Assembly: GCA_965215035.1 (NCBI GenBank)
Contig: OZ244040.1
Location: 2,170,001-2,234,000, forward strand
Origin: Azophilus sp965215035
GTDB taxonomy: Bacteria; Pseudomonadota; Gammaproteobacteria; Pseudomonadales; Azotimanducaceae
DNA length: 64,000 nucleotides
Reading direction: 5' to 3'
Shown here: in pieces, positions 50,343 through 63,926 of the stretch
Numbering within the stretch: position 1 is the stretch's first letter
How the letters are laid out: every line of letters starts with the position of its first letter
Notes under the pieces: generated by a model
What the model was told of the DNA's origin: nothing
Seen by the model: the letters and a program-made list of their open reading frames with translations, nothing else
Databases searched by the model: none
Program-made: the position numbers and the translations under genes

Positions 50343-51677
50343 CTAAGTACGAATGATCTCTGCGATGTCCCCGAGAGGGCCTATACGCACGCAGGTCGCC
50401 TCCAACCCGCTGCGCGGCTCGCTCGGCACCCAGACGAACCGGTATTCCTTCTGGTACGCGTACCGGAAGTGCTTAAGGAACGGTATCGGGATTGCGGTGG
50501 ACCTCTTGCGTGGCTTCGGCGTCGGCTGAATCGCGCTCAGCGGATCGATATAGGTGGTCCAGCAGTGCGCATGCAGGAACTCACCCGGGGGAAAGCAATT
50601 TCTTGTACCCTCGTCCACGCGCCTGGCGAACTCGTCGAAATCGTGGATCAGTACGCAGGCGTCGTACTCCTCCCCGAAGTGGGAGAACAATGTCGGCGAT
50701 AGTGTCCTCGCCATGCAGTAAAGCATGTAGTCCCGGTCCATTTTGGCCGCGAACTCTGTCATCGAATAGCGGTCCCCCCACCACCCCGGAAGGTCGCTCG
50801 CGGGCACCGCCGTCCCGTCGCCCGTGCGTGCGCCGAAAACACTCACCGAATTCTCGTCGTCGCGTTGCGCCCGGTTGAACGCCTCATCGTCGTAGTCCGC
50901 GGACGGCCTCACAAGGATCTCGCCGTCGCTCAGGAGCCTCTCCATCCACCGTCGTTCGCCGTACTTTGCAACAGTAAATCGATGGTCCCCGCCGCCATCC
51001 GCCCATGCCTTGACCGCCTCGAAGGCGCCCACCGAGTGGCCGCTCGTCACCGACGAGGTGATTCCGTCCTTCGTCCAATCAGGGGCATGGCGCTTGTCCA
51101 GAAACAACGGGTACGGGAGTTCCCTCGCGCCGGCCTCCTCGAGCACATGTTGCATGTAACGGCCCCATTCGATACCAGCCGACGTGATGTTCATGCCGAT
51201 CTTGCCACCCTCAGTGGTCTTCAGCAGGTTCAGCGCGATGTCGTGGAATCGCTCATTCAGACCCTTCATCGGCAGCCCCCGCATGTACGGACGCTCGACG
51301 TACTCCTTCTCCCACCACATGGACCTGGGCATGGACAGCCCGCCTTCACCGACCTCGATCGTCCGCTCCTCACCGAGCCGCTTCGTGGTCATGTCGAGGA
51401 TGCGCAGATCCAGCTCCCTCTGGAGCCTCGGGAGACCCGCGTGGCCGACCAGGACGCCCGCCAAGTGGTACCGCTCGGCATCGCTTCGCGGAGCGCTCGG
51501 CACGCCCACGGACCCCCGAACGCGGCACCAGGCGTTCCCGGACCCCGGCACGGCCGCCTCCACATGCAACTCGATGACCAGCCGCGACGGCTCGCCCACC
51601 CGGGCTGCCCAGTCCGTTCTGATTCCTCTACCCAATTCTCCTCCGCACCAACCGGTCAAACCGTGCCTCGGGGTCAT
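50343..51677 (-). CDS. Hypothetical protein, possible defence-associated
   Basis: A protein of about 444 residues with no family I can name. Recognisable features are an aromatic C-terminal block (FLKHFRYAYQKEYRFVWVP), a pattern I know from several unassigned accessory proteins, and acidic/aromatic segments such as DYMLYCMARTLSPTLFSHFGEEYDACVLIHDFDEFARRV. The ATG at 51677 is a reasonable start; a GTG at 51749 would add 24 residues and overlap the remnant upstream. Being in an accessory stretch beside restriction genes suggests, but does not show, a defence role. Confidence 0.55.
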   Translation of the reverse strand: MTPRHGLTGWCGGELGRGIRTDWAARVGEPSRLVIELHVEAAVPGSGNAWCRVRGSVGVPSAPRSDAERYHLAGVLVGHAGLPRLQRELDLRILDMTTKRLGEERTIEVGEGGLSMPRSMWWEKEYVERPYMRGLPMKGLNERFHDIALNLLKTTEGGKIGMNITSAGIEWGRYMQHVLEEAGARELPYPLFLDKRHAPDWTKDGITSSVTSGHSVGAFEAVKAWADGGGDHRFTVAKYGERRWMERLLSDGEILVRPSADYDDEAFNRAQRDDENSVSVFGARTGDGTAVPASDLPGWWGDRYSMTEFAAKMDRDYMLYCMARTLSPTLFSHFGEEYDACVLIHDFDEFARRVDEGTRNCFPPGEFLHAHCWTTYIDPLSAIQPTPKPRKRSTAIPIPFLKHFRYAYQKEYRFVWVPSEPRSGLEATCVRIGPLGDIAEIIRT

Positions 51678-51721
51678 GCCGCAATCGGTCGACGGCCCGT
51701 ACGCCCATCCTCCCGTATCGG

Positions 51722-52072
51722 TCAGCCCTTTGCCAAGTCCGGGAGCCACCCCGACACGTCCTCGATTTCCACTTCTCCGCCATGATCGGCAAAGTAACCA
51801 CCGACAGTACTATATCGTCGGCCGAACCGTGCGAAGAAACTCTGGCGGAGTGCCTGATCGTGGCTCAACACGCTGTCAATCGCCCGGTCACCTCGCAAAA
51901 ACCTCGTCGCGTGACCGGTACCCGGCAAGTAGAGATGCCTGCGCTTCGATGTCGCGGGCGCCGCGAGCTCGTGGAAATCCTTGAATGTCGTGTTCTGCCG
52001 CGTCTCGTAGCGGCGCGTAAAGGGCCGTTCCAGGATTCGGGACGCGCGGCCGTGACCCGGGAAAAGATATCT
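51722..52072 (-). pseudogene. Gene remnant upstream of the hypothetical pair
   Basis: On the minus strand an open frame runs from a TAG near 52074 to the stop at 51722 and reads like protein (FKDFHELAAPATSKRRHLYLPGTGHATRF and SVLSHDQALRQSFFARFGRRYSTVGGYF). It has an ATG only at 51928, so most of it lacks a start. I take it as the remains of a longer coding sequence broken at its 5' end, possibly once joined to the gene downstream. Confidence 0.35.
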
Positions 52073-52113
52073 TAACTATGTTCTAGCTCAGATACATTTG
52101 GCACACCCCGACG

Positions 52114-52329
52114 GTGAGCGGAAAGGAGTTCATCGACCGCGTCGCCGCGCTCGGACGGGACCGCAACGTCCCTGTCCGGGTGGACGCCGAGCGCGGCAAG
52201 GGCAGCCACGTCATGCTGTACTATGGCGACCGCAAGACGGTGGTCAAGGACCGCCGCAAGGACATCGGCCCGGGCCTGCTGTCGGCCATGGCGCGGCAAC
52301 TCGGGCTCGACCCGGCCGACCTCCGCTGA
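52114..52329 (+). CDS. hicA: HicA-type mRNA interferase toxin
   Basis: A 71-residue protein with the double-stranded-RNA-binding-like fold of HicA, which cleaves mRNA to stop growth. The catalytic His lies in GKGSHVMLYYGDRKTVV, with KEFIDRVAALG before and a short helix GPGLLSAMARQLGL after. It starts with GTG at 52114. The antitoxin HicB begins 16 bases after the stop, giving the standard hicAB order. The upstream AT-rich stretch near 52065-52095 is the likely promoter, normally repressed by HicB. Confidence 0.85.
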   Translation: MSGKEFIDRVAALGRDRNVPVRVDAERGKGSHVMLYYGDRKTVVKDRRKDIGPGLLSAMARQLGLDPADLR

Positions 52330-52345
52330 AAAACTAGGAGACCCC

Positions 52346-52774
52346 ATGCAATTCGTCTACGCCGCCGCGCTCACCCGCACCGGACCCCGCGAACTCGTCG
52401 TCTCGTTTCGCGACCTGCCAGAATGCCTTACCTCGGGCGAGGATCTCGATATGGCCCTCGCCGCCGCCGCCGACGCCCTCGCCGAGGCGCTCGCCAGCCG
52501 CATCGACGACGGCGAGCCCATCCCGCACCCGTCGGCCGCCGCGCCCGGCGAACACGAGGTCGCGGTGCCCCCCGGCATTGCGGCCAAGGCAGCCCTCACG
52601 CTGGCCTTCCGGGACAGCGGCCTCACGCGGGTCGCGTTCGCGGCGTCGCTCGGCGTGAGCGAGAAGGTGGTGCGGCGTCTGCTCGACCCCCGCCACCGCA
52701 CATCCCCCGACCGGGTCGGCACGGCGCTCCGCGCCCTCGGCCAGCGCATCGCCATCGACGTGCGTGCGGCCTGA
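52346..52774 (+). CDS. hicB: HicB-type antitoxin with helix-turn-helix
   Basis: A 142-residue antitoxin. The N-terminal partial RNase H-like HicB domain is seen in VVSFRDLPECLTSGEDLDMALAAAADALAEAL, and the C-terminal helix-turn-helix (about residues 88-130) in AFRDSGLTRVAFAASLGVSEKVVRRLLDPRHRTS, which would bind the hicAB promoter. ATG 52346 follows AGGAG at a good distance. HicB neutralises the toxin next to it. Confidence 0.87.
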   Translation: MQFVYAAALTRTGPRELVVSFRDLPECLTSGEDLDMALAAAADALAEALASRIDDGEPIPHPSAAAPGEHEVAVPPGIAAKAALTLAFRDSGLTRVAFAASLGVSEKVVRRLLDPRHRTSPDRVGTALRALGQRIAIDVRAA

Positions 52775-52854
52775 CCCCCCACACGTCGCCCCGTCACGGG
52801 CGGAACAGCCTCAGCACCGTCGATAGCCCCGAGCCCGGCCCCGGGCACGTTTCT

Positions 52855-52866
52855 ACAGACGTCTGT
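52855..52866. promoter_or_regulatory. Perfect 12-bp palindrome upstream of hsdM
   Basis: ACAGACGTCTGT is self-complementary and lies in the 272-base region between hicB and hsdM. It could be an operator of the restriction-modification operon. No controller protein gene is visible next to it. Confidence 0.4.
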
Positions 52867-53046
52867 TATGTCCTCGATCAGACTGGAATCCGGCACTCGC
52901 GAACGCCTAGTGCCGGCTACACCTGCCGATTGGTGTGACACGCTGGAGAGACGGCGGCTACAGCAGGTTGTGGGGTTGCCATGGGTCGACGGACCAAGGC
53001 GATGCGTTACAATCCGCGGCTCCCCCACCCCAGAGCAGTCCCCTCG

Positions 53047-54930
<1,884 letters not shown>

Positions 54931-54937
54931 CAGGCGC

Positions 54938-55078
54938 ATGGCCGGGAAACTGGAGCGCGAGCGGCGTGGCCGTATCGATACGGGCTTCCTGAGGCGTTGC
55001 ATCCGTGTTCTGGAGACGGCCTTCATCGCCGACGCGAAGGCGTTGGCCGACATCATCGAGGCTGCGAACGATGGCTGA
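54938..55078 (+). CDS. Short HepT/HI0074-like remnant
   Basis: A 46-residue frame starting at ATG 54938 and ending at a TGA that overlaps the next gene's start. Its first part (GRIDTGFLRRCIRVLETAF) resembles the beginning and its last part (IADAKALADIIEAANDG) the end of nucleotidyltransferase substrate-binding (HI0074/HepT-like) proteins of about 130-150 residues, so the middle seems deleted. It would be the original partner of the nucleotidyltransferase that follows. Confidence 0.45.
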   Translation: MAGKLERERRGRIDTGFLRRCIRVLETAFIADAKALADIIEAANDG

Positions 55079-55583
55079 CCGCCTCCGGATCGCGCCCCGG
55101 CATCGCCGCATCCTGGAGGCCCTGCTGCGCAAGCACCTGCCCGGCGTCGAAGTCTGGGCCTACGGCAGCCGCGTGAACGACCGCGGTCACAGCGGCAGCG
55201 ACCTCGGTCTCGTGCTGCGCGCCCCCGACCTCGAGAAGCTCACCGGCGGTCAACTGCGCGGCTTCGAGGATGCGGTTCGCGAGTCGACCATCCCGTTTCT
55301 GATCGATGCCCACGACTGGGCGTGCGTGCCGAAGCGGTTTCAACAGGAGATCCAGCGGGACTACGTGGTGATCAGCGACAGCCCCGCGCCGGAACCCGAG
55401 TGCCACGGTTCGAGAAGTGGCAACCCTGAGCGTGGTAGCCTGCACTCGCTTCTGCTGCGGCTCTACTGGGCTCTGGACGCCAAGCGGACGCCATTGGGCG
55501 GTCTCAAGGACACGCATCGTGAAGCGATCATCGCAGAGACCGCAGCCAATGACGGCGTACAACTCGGGTTCTGGAACGGATAG
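55071..55583 (+). CDS. MNT-type nucleotidyltransferase, altered active site
   Basis: A 170-residue protein of the minimal nucleotidyltransferase family, MntA-like antitoxins that block HepT RNase toxins by adding AMP to them. The motif reads AYGSRVNDRGHSGSDLGLVLR: the usual second Asp of the DxD pair is Gly, which should weaken or abolish catalysis. Residues from about 118 on are not typical of the family. ATG 55071 overlaps the small remnant upstream by eight bases. The HepT-like gene starts four bases after its stop. Confidence 0.75.
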   Translation: MADRLRIAPRHRRILEALLRKHLPGVEVWAYGSRVNDRGHSGSDLGLVLRAPDLEKLTGGQLRGFEDAVRESTIPFLIDAHDWACVPKRFQQEIQRDYVVISDSPAPEPECHGSRSGNPERGSLHSLLLRLYWALDAKRTPLGGLKDTHREAIIAETAANDGVQLGFWNG

Positions 55584-55587
55584 CAGC

Positions 55588-56004
55588 ATGTCGTCGATCG
55601 ATAAGCCCAGGATAGCGCACTTCGAACGGGCGATACGGCGCCTTGAAGAAGGGCTGGTGCGGTATCAGGCCGACACGAGCGATACCCAGATTCGCGACGG
55701 TCTGGTTCAGCGCTTCGAGTTCACCTACGAACTTGGGCACAAGGTTCTCAAGCGCTATCTGGAATATACTTCCGCGAACCCCCAGCAATTCGACGAGATG
55801 CCGTTTCAGGACCAAATCCGTACGGCAAACGAACAAGGCCTGCTGCTGGGGAGCTGGCTGGATTGGCGCGGCTTCCGCGAGATGCGTGCGCGGACCAGCC
55901 ACACCTACAACGAGGAGGTCGCGCTGGAGGTGGTCGCTGGCATTCCGCGCTTTCTCGAAGAGGCGCTCTATCTGCGCGACAAGCTGCGGGAACGGCTTGG
56001 ATGA
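55588..56004 (+). CDS. HepT-like/HI0074 HEPN-family protein
   Basis: A 138-residue helical protein of the nucleotidyltransferase-substrate-binding family. It contains an R-x4-H-x-Y motif, RARTSHTYNEEV, the catalytic and AMP-accepting pattern of HepT toxins, which are RNases of the HEPN group. HI0074-like marks are FEFTYELGHKVLKRYLEY and a C-terminal FLEEALYLRDKL helix. Its TGA overlaps the ATG of the MNT-HsdS gene by four bases, so toxin and its modifier are translated together. Confidence 0.85.
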   Translation: MSSIDKPRIAHFERAIRRLEEGLVRYQADTSDTQIRDGLVQRFEFTYELGHKVLKRYLEYTSANPQQFDEMPFQDQIRTANEQGLLLGSWLDWRGFREMRARTSHTYNEEVALEVVAGIPRFLEEALYLRDKLRERLG

Positions 56005-57659
56005 GCGAAGCAGTTCCATGCCTCGACCTTCGGCCCGATCATTGGACCATCGTGTGTGAGATCCTCAAGCGGTACGTGCCGGATAGAAAGGTGCTGGCCT
56101 TCGGGTCGCGTGCGACCTGGACCGCGAAGGAGCATTCCGATCTCGATCTCGCCATCCTGGGCGACGCGCCCCTGTCGCTGGAAGAAACCTCGGCTCTTGC
56201 TGAGAGCTTCACGGAGTCCGATCTTCCGTTCAAGGTCGATCTCGTCGATTGGGCGAAGATTGACGAGACATTTCGTAGCATCATCCGCCGCGATGGTGTT
56301 GCTGTGCTATTTCCTGCGAGGAATTCTGAAGCGTCCTGCCCGGAGCAACGATCGGCGCCGACCTCCCGAAAGTTGAGTGTGGAGAGCGATCACAACGAAG
56401 ATACGACGACGCGGGGATGGCTATTCCACCCGGTATTTCCAGCGCACTGGCGATCCTGTTCTCTTTATTCGATGGCAACTTGGGTGAACGGCATTGCCTT
56501 CAAGAACATCCAGTTTTCTGAAACTGGACGACCAGTAATCAAGATCGCTGAAATTAAGGGAGGTATCAGCGGGCAAACGAAATTCACCCGGCAGACGTTT
56601 GGCGAATCCGTCTTCGTAGAATCGGGCGACCTTCTCTTCTCTTGGTCGGGGCAGCCTGAGACATCAATTGACGCGTTTTGGTGGAGAGGACCGGAAGGTT
56701 GGCTAAACCAGCACATCTTCAAGGTCACGCCGGAAGCGAGAATTGACACCATCTTTTTCTATTACTTGCTGCGCTACCTGAAACCGAACTTTGTTGCCAT
56801 CGCGAGAAACAAACAGACAACAGGTCTCGGTCATGTAACCAGACGCGACCTAGAGAACTTGGTAGTTGCTTACCCACCCCCTCCCGAACAACGCGCCATC
56901 GCCCATGTCCTCGGCACGCTGGACGACAAGATCGAACTGAACCGCCGGATGAACGAGACGCTGGAGGCGATGGCGCGGGCGCTGTTCAAGTCTTGGTTCG
57001 TCGATTTCGATCCCGTGCGGGCGAAGATGGAAGGCCGCGATACTGGGCTACCACGGCATATCGCCGACCTGTTTCCCGATCGACTGGTGGACTCGGAGTT
57101 GGGGAAGATACCGGAAGGGTGGAAGGTGGCAGAATTGGAGGACTGCCTCAAATTGGCGTACGGCAAGTCCCTTCCGGCGAAGCATAGAAAACCAGGATCC
57201 GGTGCTGTTTATGGGTCAGGAGGTGTCACAGGAACACATGACGCCCCGCTGGTTGAGGGGCCGGTGGTGATCGTTGGACGAAAGGGCACCGTTGGAAGCC
57301 TTTTTTGGGAGGACGGCCCAGCCTTCCCAATCGATACGGTTTTCTATGTCGTCCCTCGCATTGGTTCCATGTTGTTCTGTTACCAACTCCTTGCTGCCCA
57401 GCCACTGAGCGATATGAATACTGACGCAGCCGTTCCTGGCCTGAACCGGGGCAACGCATATCGCCTACAATTTCCACGGCCTACTACCGAACTGATTTCG
57501 GCTTTTGACGATGTAGCCGGACCGCTTTGGACGCGTCGCGCCACGAGCCGGAAAGAAGCGAAGGTCCAGACCCATATCCGCGATCTGCTCTTGCCCAAAC
57601 TCATCTCCGGCGACATTCGCCTTCGCGATACCGAGCGGCTGATGGGAGAAGTCGCATGA
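56001..57659 (+). CDS. hsdS: Fusion of MNT nucleotidyltransferase and type I specificity subunit HsdS
   Basis: One uninterrupted 552-residue frame. Residues 1-110 are an intact MntA-like nucleotidyltransferase (FGSRATWTAKEHSDLDLAI, with DLD at 47-49, and FKVDLVDW). After a linker (about 111-138) comes a full HsdS: first target-recognition domain, the conserved spacer PPPPEQRAIAHVLGTLDDKIELNRRMNETLEAMARALFKSWFVDFDPV, a second recognition domain (LGKIPEGWKVAELEDC), and the closing LLLPKLISGDIRL. An inner GTG at 56379 might also start HsdS alone. The ATG at 56001 overlaps the HepT stop. Confidence 0.9.
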   Translation: MSEAVPCLDLRPDHWTIVCEILKRYVPDRKVLAFGSRATWTAKEHSDLDLAILGDAPLSLEETSALAESFTESDLPFKVDLVDWAKIDETFRSIIRRDGVAVLFPARNSEASCPEQRSAPTSRKLSVESDHNEDTTTRGWLFHPVFPAHWRSCSLYSMATWVNGIAFKNIQFSETGRPVIKIAEIKGGISGQTKFTRQTFGESVFVESGDLLFSWSGQPETSIDAFWWRGPEGWLNQHIFKVTPEARIDTIFFYYLLRYLKPNFVAIARNKQTTGLGHVTRRDLENLVVAYPPPPEQRAIAHVLGTLDDKIELNRRMNETLEAMARALFKSWFVDFDPVRAKMEGRDTGLPRHIADLFPDRLVDSELGKIPEGWKVAELEDCLKLAYGKSLPAKHRKPGSGAVYGSGGVTGTHDAPLVEGPVVIVGRKGTVGSLFWEDGPAFPIDTVFYVVPRIGSMLFCYQLLAAQPLSDMNTDAAVPGLNRGNAYRLQFPRPTTELISAFDDVAGPLWTRRATSRKEAKVQTHIRDLLLPKLISGDIRLRDTERLMGEVA

Positions 57660-58120
57660 CTGATGTATTGCTCAACAGAGCCAACCAAAAAGAGGGCCTT
57701 TCTCTCGTCTATGCCAAGGCTCTGGCGGTGCGGGCGGGCTATTCCGTTTCTGTGCCGCAATCCGACCGGGACAGCTTGGATCTGCGGATTCAGGCAGGGG
57801 ATGCGTACCTCCCGGCCCTTGACCTGCAACTCAAGGCCACGGCCGGCGTTAGCGCGCCACGAGACAGCTTCGTTCCGTTTCGGCTATCCATCAAGAACTA
57901 CAACGATCCTCGCGTCGAGGCGCAGACACCGCGGTTGCTCGTGGTCTTGGAACTTCCGAGAGATGGGATGCGGTGGATGAGCGTAACCACGGAGAAGCTC
58001 GTTCTGCGTCGTCGCGCCTACTGGTTGAGCCTGCAACAGGACCATGATGAAGTCACAAGTCAGGACGCCGTTACCGTTCACATCGTCGCGTTGGCTTTAT
58101 CGATAGGGTTCTTCTTGTGA
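57656..58120 (+). CDS. DUF4365 domain protein, nuclease-like
   Basis: A 154-residue protein beginning in a four-base overlap with the hsdS stop. NRANQKEGLSLVYAKALAVRAGY, DSLDLRI and LDLQLKAT match the DUF4365 pattern, thought to be a PD-(D/E)XK-type nuclease fold with Asp and Q-x-K in the core. Such proteins accompany restriction and other defence genes. The C-terminal 15 residues are hydrophobic. hsdR starts 37 bases later. Confidence 0.72.
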   Translation: MTDVLLNRANQKEGLSLVYAKALAVRAGYSVSVPQSDRDSLDLRIQAGDAYLPALDLQLKATAGVSAPRDSFVPFRLSIKNYNDPRVEAQTPRLLVVLELPRDGMRWMSVTTEKLVLRRRAYWLSLQQDHDEVTSQDAVTVHIVALALSIGFFL

Positions 58121-58157
58121 TCTTTATTCTCGTCAACCTTTTGTTAAAGCTGTAAGC

Positions 58158-61294
<3,137 letters not shown>

Positions 61295-61298
<4 letters not shown>

Positions 61299-61408
61299 GG
61301 CCGGCGATGACAAGACTCTCTCACGCTCAGGATGACTGTCTTACGCAGTTACTTGTTGAGCTGAAAGCGCTCGAGTTAGAGGCTGTGACAACTAGGAATC
61401 GCTCGTAG
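61295..61408 (+). CDS. Possible small protein between hsdR and the SIR2 gene
   Basis: A 37-residue frame whose ATG overlaps the hsdR stop by four bases, the same coupling seen across this operon. It reads MRPAMTRLSHAQDDCLTQLLVEL and continues as a charged Leu/Glu helix. No homologue is known to me. It may be a true small gene or the start of a lost one. Confidence 0.35.
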
Positions 61409-61442
61409 GACTATATCAATAGGATCTGTGGAGGTTAACGAA

Positions 61443-63926
61443 GTGGATCAACTTAAGCTTGAGACGACCTACATCCCCCACCTACGAGGTCAGTTTAGGG
61501 TTGGGTCGACGGTCCTCTTTCTTGGCGCTGGATTCTCCCTTGAGGCGCGTAATCATTCGGGGCAATTGTTGCCGTCGACTAAACAGCTCACGAAGAAACT
61601 TTGGGCTCTCTGCTATTCCGATGAGCCCTTTGACGACACCACACAGTTGCAAGACATGTTCGACATGGCCCTTAGCGCAAATCGGACGAAATTGGCGGAG
61701 CTAATGAAGACAACATTCTCTGTCGATCCCGGAGCCTGTCCCGAATGGTACCGCCGATTTTTGATGATGCCATGGTTGAGGATCTACACGCTTAATGTCG
61801 ATAACCTCGTCCAGCAGGTGCTTTCCCCGGAATTGACGTCCCGGCAACTGCAAACGTTATCTGCGGCAGGTGATTCAGGGCCAGTTTTTCAAGATTCGGC
61901 CCTTACGACGGTGCATTTGAATGGCACGCTCGATGACATCCCTGATCGGGTTACTTTTTCGAGAGCACAATACGCCCAGCGACCAAGTTCTGACTCGGCG
62001 TACACGCAACTTCGAAATGACCTGCTGTGTAGACCAGTGATTTTTGTCGGGGCGAGTCTGGAGGAGGGCCCCCTTTGGGAGCACATCGAAATCCGAGGGG
62101 TGCGCCAGCCCAGAGGACAGAGGGAATTGCGGCCTCGCAGTTATTTGGTTGTGCCCGACCTCAACCGGCCGAAGCAAGCCCTTCTTTCGCGTCACAATGT
62201 TGCGTGGCTCCCCATGAGCGCCAAGTCATTCTGTGAGTCAATCCTGAGCACTATGGAAGAAGAGCGTTGTGCTGGGCATAAGGCGCTGGCACAGCTTGCC
62301 AAGACGCAAAACGGTCCAACGCGGGAGTTCAATCGTGTTGCGGATATCGCAGCTGACGACAAAGCTACAGACGAGTATTTGTTGGGTGCCGAACCGACTT
62401 GGGAAGATGTGAAAAGTGGACGAGTGGCGGACCGCCGCTGCTTTGACGAAATGTGGGACATGATGAATGAGATCCGCGCCAACACATCGGGGCGTCAGGC
62501 CCTCGTCGTTACTGGGACCGCTGGCACCGGGAAAAGCTCCGCTATCATGCTGGCCGCGCTACGTTTTGAAGCAGATGGCGTATCTGTGGCGTGGGCCGAC
62601 GCTTCGCACCAATACAGCAGAACAGAGTTTCGTCGCGCACTCGATTCCGGGGAAAGCTACGGGGCGCTGTTCATCAATGACGCGGACCTTTATGAAGGCC
62701 GTCTTTCATCGATGATAGTTGAAGCATTGGAGATGAATCCGAATCTTCTGATGGTGTGCGAAATGCGCTCCAGCAAAGTTGATCGGTCAATTCGGGCCCA
62801 TGAACTCGGGACTTATGAGGTTCTGGAGTACACCGTTCCGGGTCTTGGTGATAAAGATATAGACGCCATTCTCGATGTTCTTGACCGGGAGAACAGACTG
62901 GGGATGCTCAAGGGCAAATCCAGAGACGAGCGACGACGAATATTTCACGGTCAGGCCGGGCGACAATTGCTTGTTGCGATGCACTTTGCGACTCACGGAC
63001 AAGATTTTGAGGAGAAAGCAAAAGACGAGTTGCGGCAGATGACAGGACCACAGAAGTTCCTATATGGCTTAATCTGCGTGGCGTCCTCACACCGCTTTTC
63101 CCTTCGCCAGGACGACGTAGGCATCGCCTGGGGTGATAGTGACACGAAGTGGCTGCAAACAGTAAATTTGATGGTGCGGAGAAAACTCATCCTTCCGACT
63201 AGAGACGGTGGATTCCGTGCTCGCCATAGGATGATCGCGCAGTTTGTTTACGACTCTTTGGTGGAAGAAGGGCGCATGCCGGACATCGTTTCGGCGCTAA
63301 TTCGCATCGGCGCAACCAAAACGACATCGTTGACCCCACGTAATTCGGGGCACGCCCGTCTGCTTCGCACTTGCATAAATCACAACTTCATGCTTCGCAC
63401 CGTAGACCTGACGCAGGCCAGGTTAATCTATAGTGATTTCGAAGATGCCCTCTCTTGGAATTACCACTACTGGCTACACCGGGGCGCGTTGGAACTAGAG
63501 ACAGATAACCTTGGCCTGGCAGAGAACTTTCTCAGCCAAGCGAAGAGCATCAATGAAAGAGACGTGTTCATTGACAACGAGCTGGCGTACCTATCTTTCA
63601 AAAAGGCAAACCAAAGCCCAACGAAACAGGAAAGCCCGGAGTTAGTTCAGGAAGCTATTGAGATGCTTGTTCAGGTGGCGCATAGGCGTCCAGATCAAAT
63701 CGGACACGCATACCACATCATGGGACAGCAGGGGCTAGTTTGGGCAAAGAACGGTATCTCAACCCTTAGCGAGAAACGGGTGTTCTTGGAAAGCCTCGAA
63801 AAGAAGGTGAAGCAAGCAGTCGACGCTACCAAAGCCGAAATGATGGCAACTCTCCATCAGGACATTCAACAGGCACTGTTGATGTTAGCTGTCCGCCAGA
63901 ACGAGGACGGAGGGGCTTCGAATTGA
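61443..63926 (+). CDS. SIR2-STAND NTPase, Avs5-like antiphage candidate
   Basis: An 827-residue multidomain protein. The SIR2-type NAD-binding domain (about residues 1-280) shows VLFLGAGFSLEA, YTLNVDNLVQ, VHLNGTL and VIFVGASLEEGPLW. A P-loop NTPase follows: Walker A GTAGTGKSS at 358-366 and a Walker B-like ALFINDADLYE. The last 250 residues are helical, TPR-like. This order equals SIR2-STAND antiphage proteins such as Avs5, which sense a phage protein and destroy NAD. GTG 61443 has GGAGG eight bases upstream; GTG 61428 is an alternative. Confidence 0.87.
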   Translation: MDQLKLETTYIPHLRGQFRVGSTVLFLGAGFSLEARNHSGQLLPSTKQLTKKLWALCYSDEPFDDTTQLQDMFDMALSANRTKLAELMKTTFSVDPGACPEWYRRFLMMPWLRIYTLNVDNLVQQVLSPELTSRQLQTLSAAGDSGPVFQDSALTTVHLNGTLDDIPDRVTFSRAQYAQRPSSDSAYTQLRNDLLCRPVIFVGASLEEGPLWEHIEIRGVRQPRGQRELRPRSYLVVPDLNRPKQALLSRHNVAWLPMSAKSFCESILSTMEEERCAGHKALAQLAKTQNGPTREFNRVADIAADDKATDEYLLGAEPTWEDVKSGRVADRRCFDEMWDMMNEIRANTSGRQALVVTGTAGTGKSSAIMLAALRFEADGVSVAWADASHQYSRTEFRRALDSGESYGALFINDADLYEGRLSSMIVEALEMNPNLLMVCEMRSSKVDRSIRAHELGTYEVLEYTVPGLGDKDIDAILDVLDRENRLGMLKGKSRDERRRIFHGQAGRQLLVAMHFATHGQDFEEKAKDELRQMTGPQKFLYGLICVASSHRFSLRQDDVGIAWGDSDTKWLQTVNLMVRRKLILPTRDGGFRARHRMIAQFVYDSLVEEGRMPDIVSALIRIGATKTTSLTPRNSGHARLLRTCINHNFMLRTVDLTQARLIYSDFEDALSWNYHYWLHRGALELETDNLGLAENFLSQAKSINERDVFIDNELAYLSFKKANQSPTKQESPELVQEAIEMLVQVAHRRPDQIGHAYHIMGQQGLVWAKNGISTLSEKRVFLESLEKKVKQAVDATKAEMMATLHQDIQQALLMLAVRQNEDGGASN

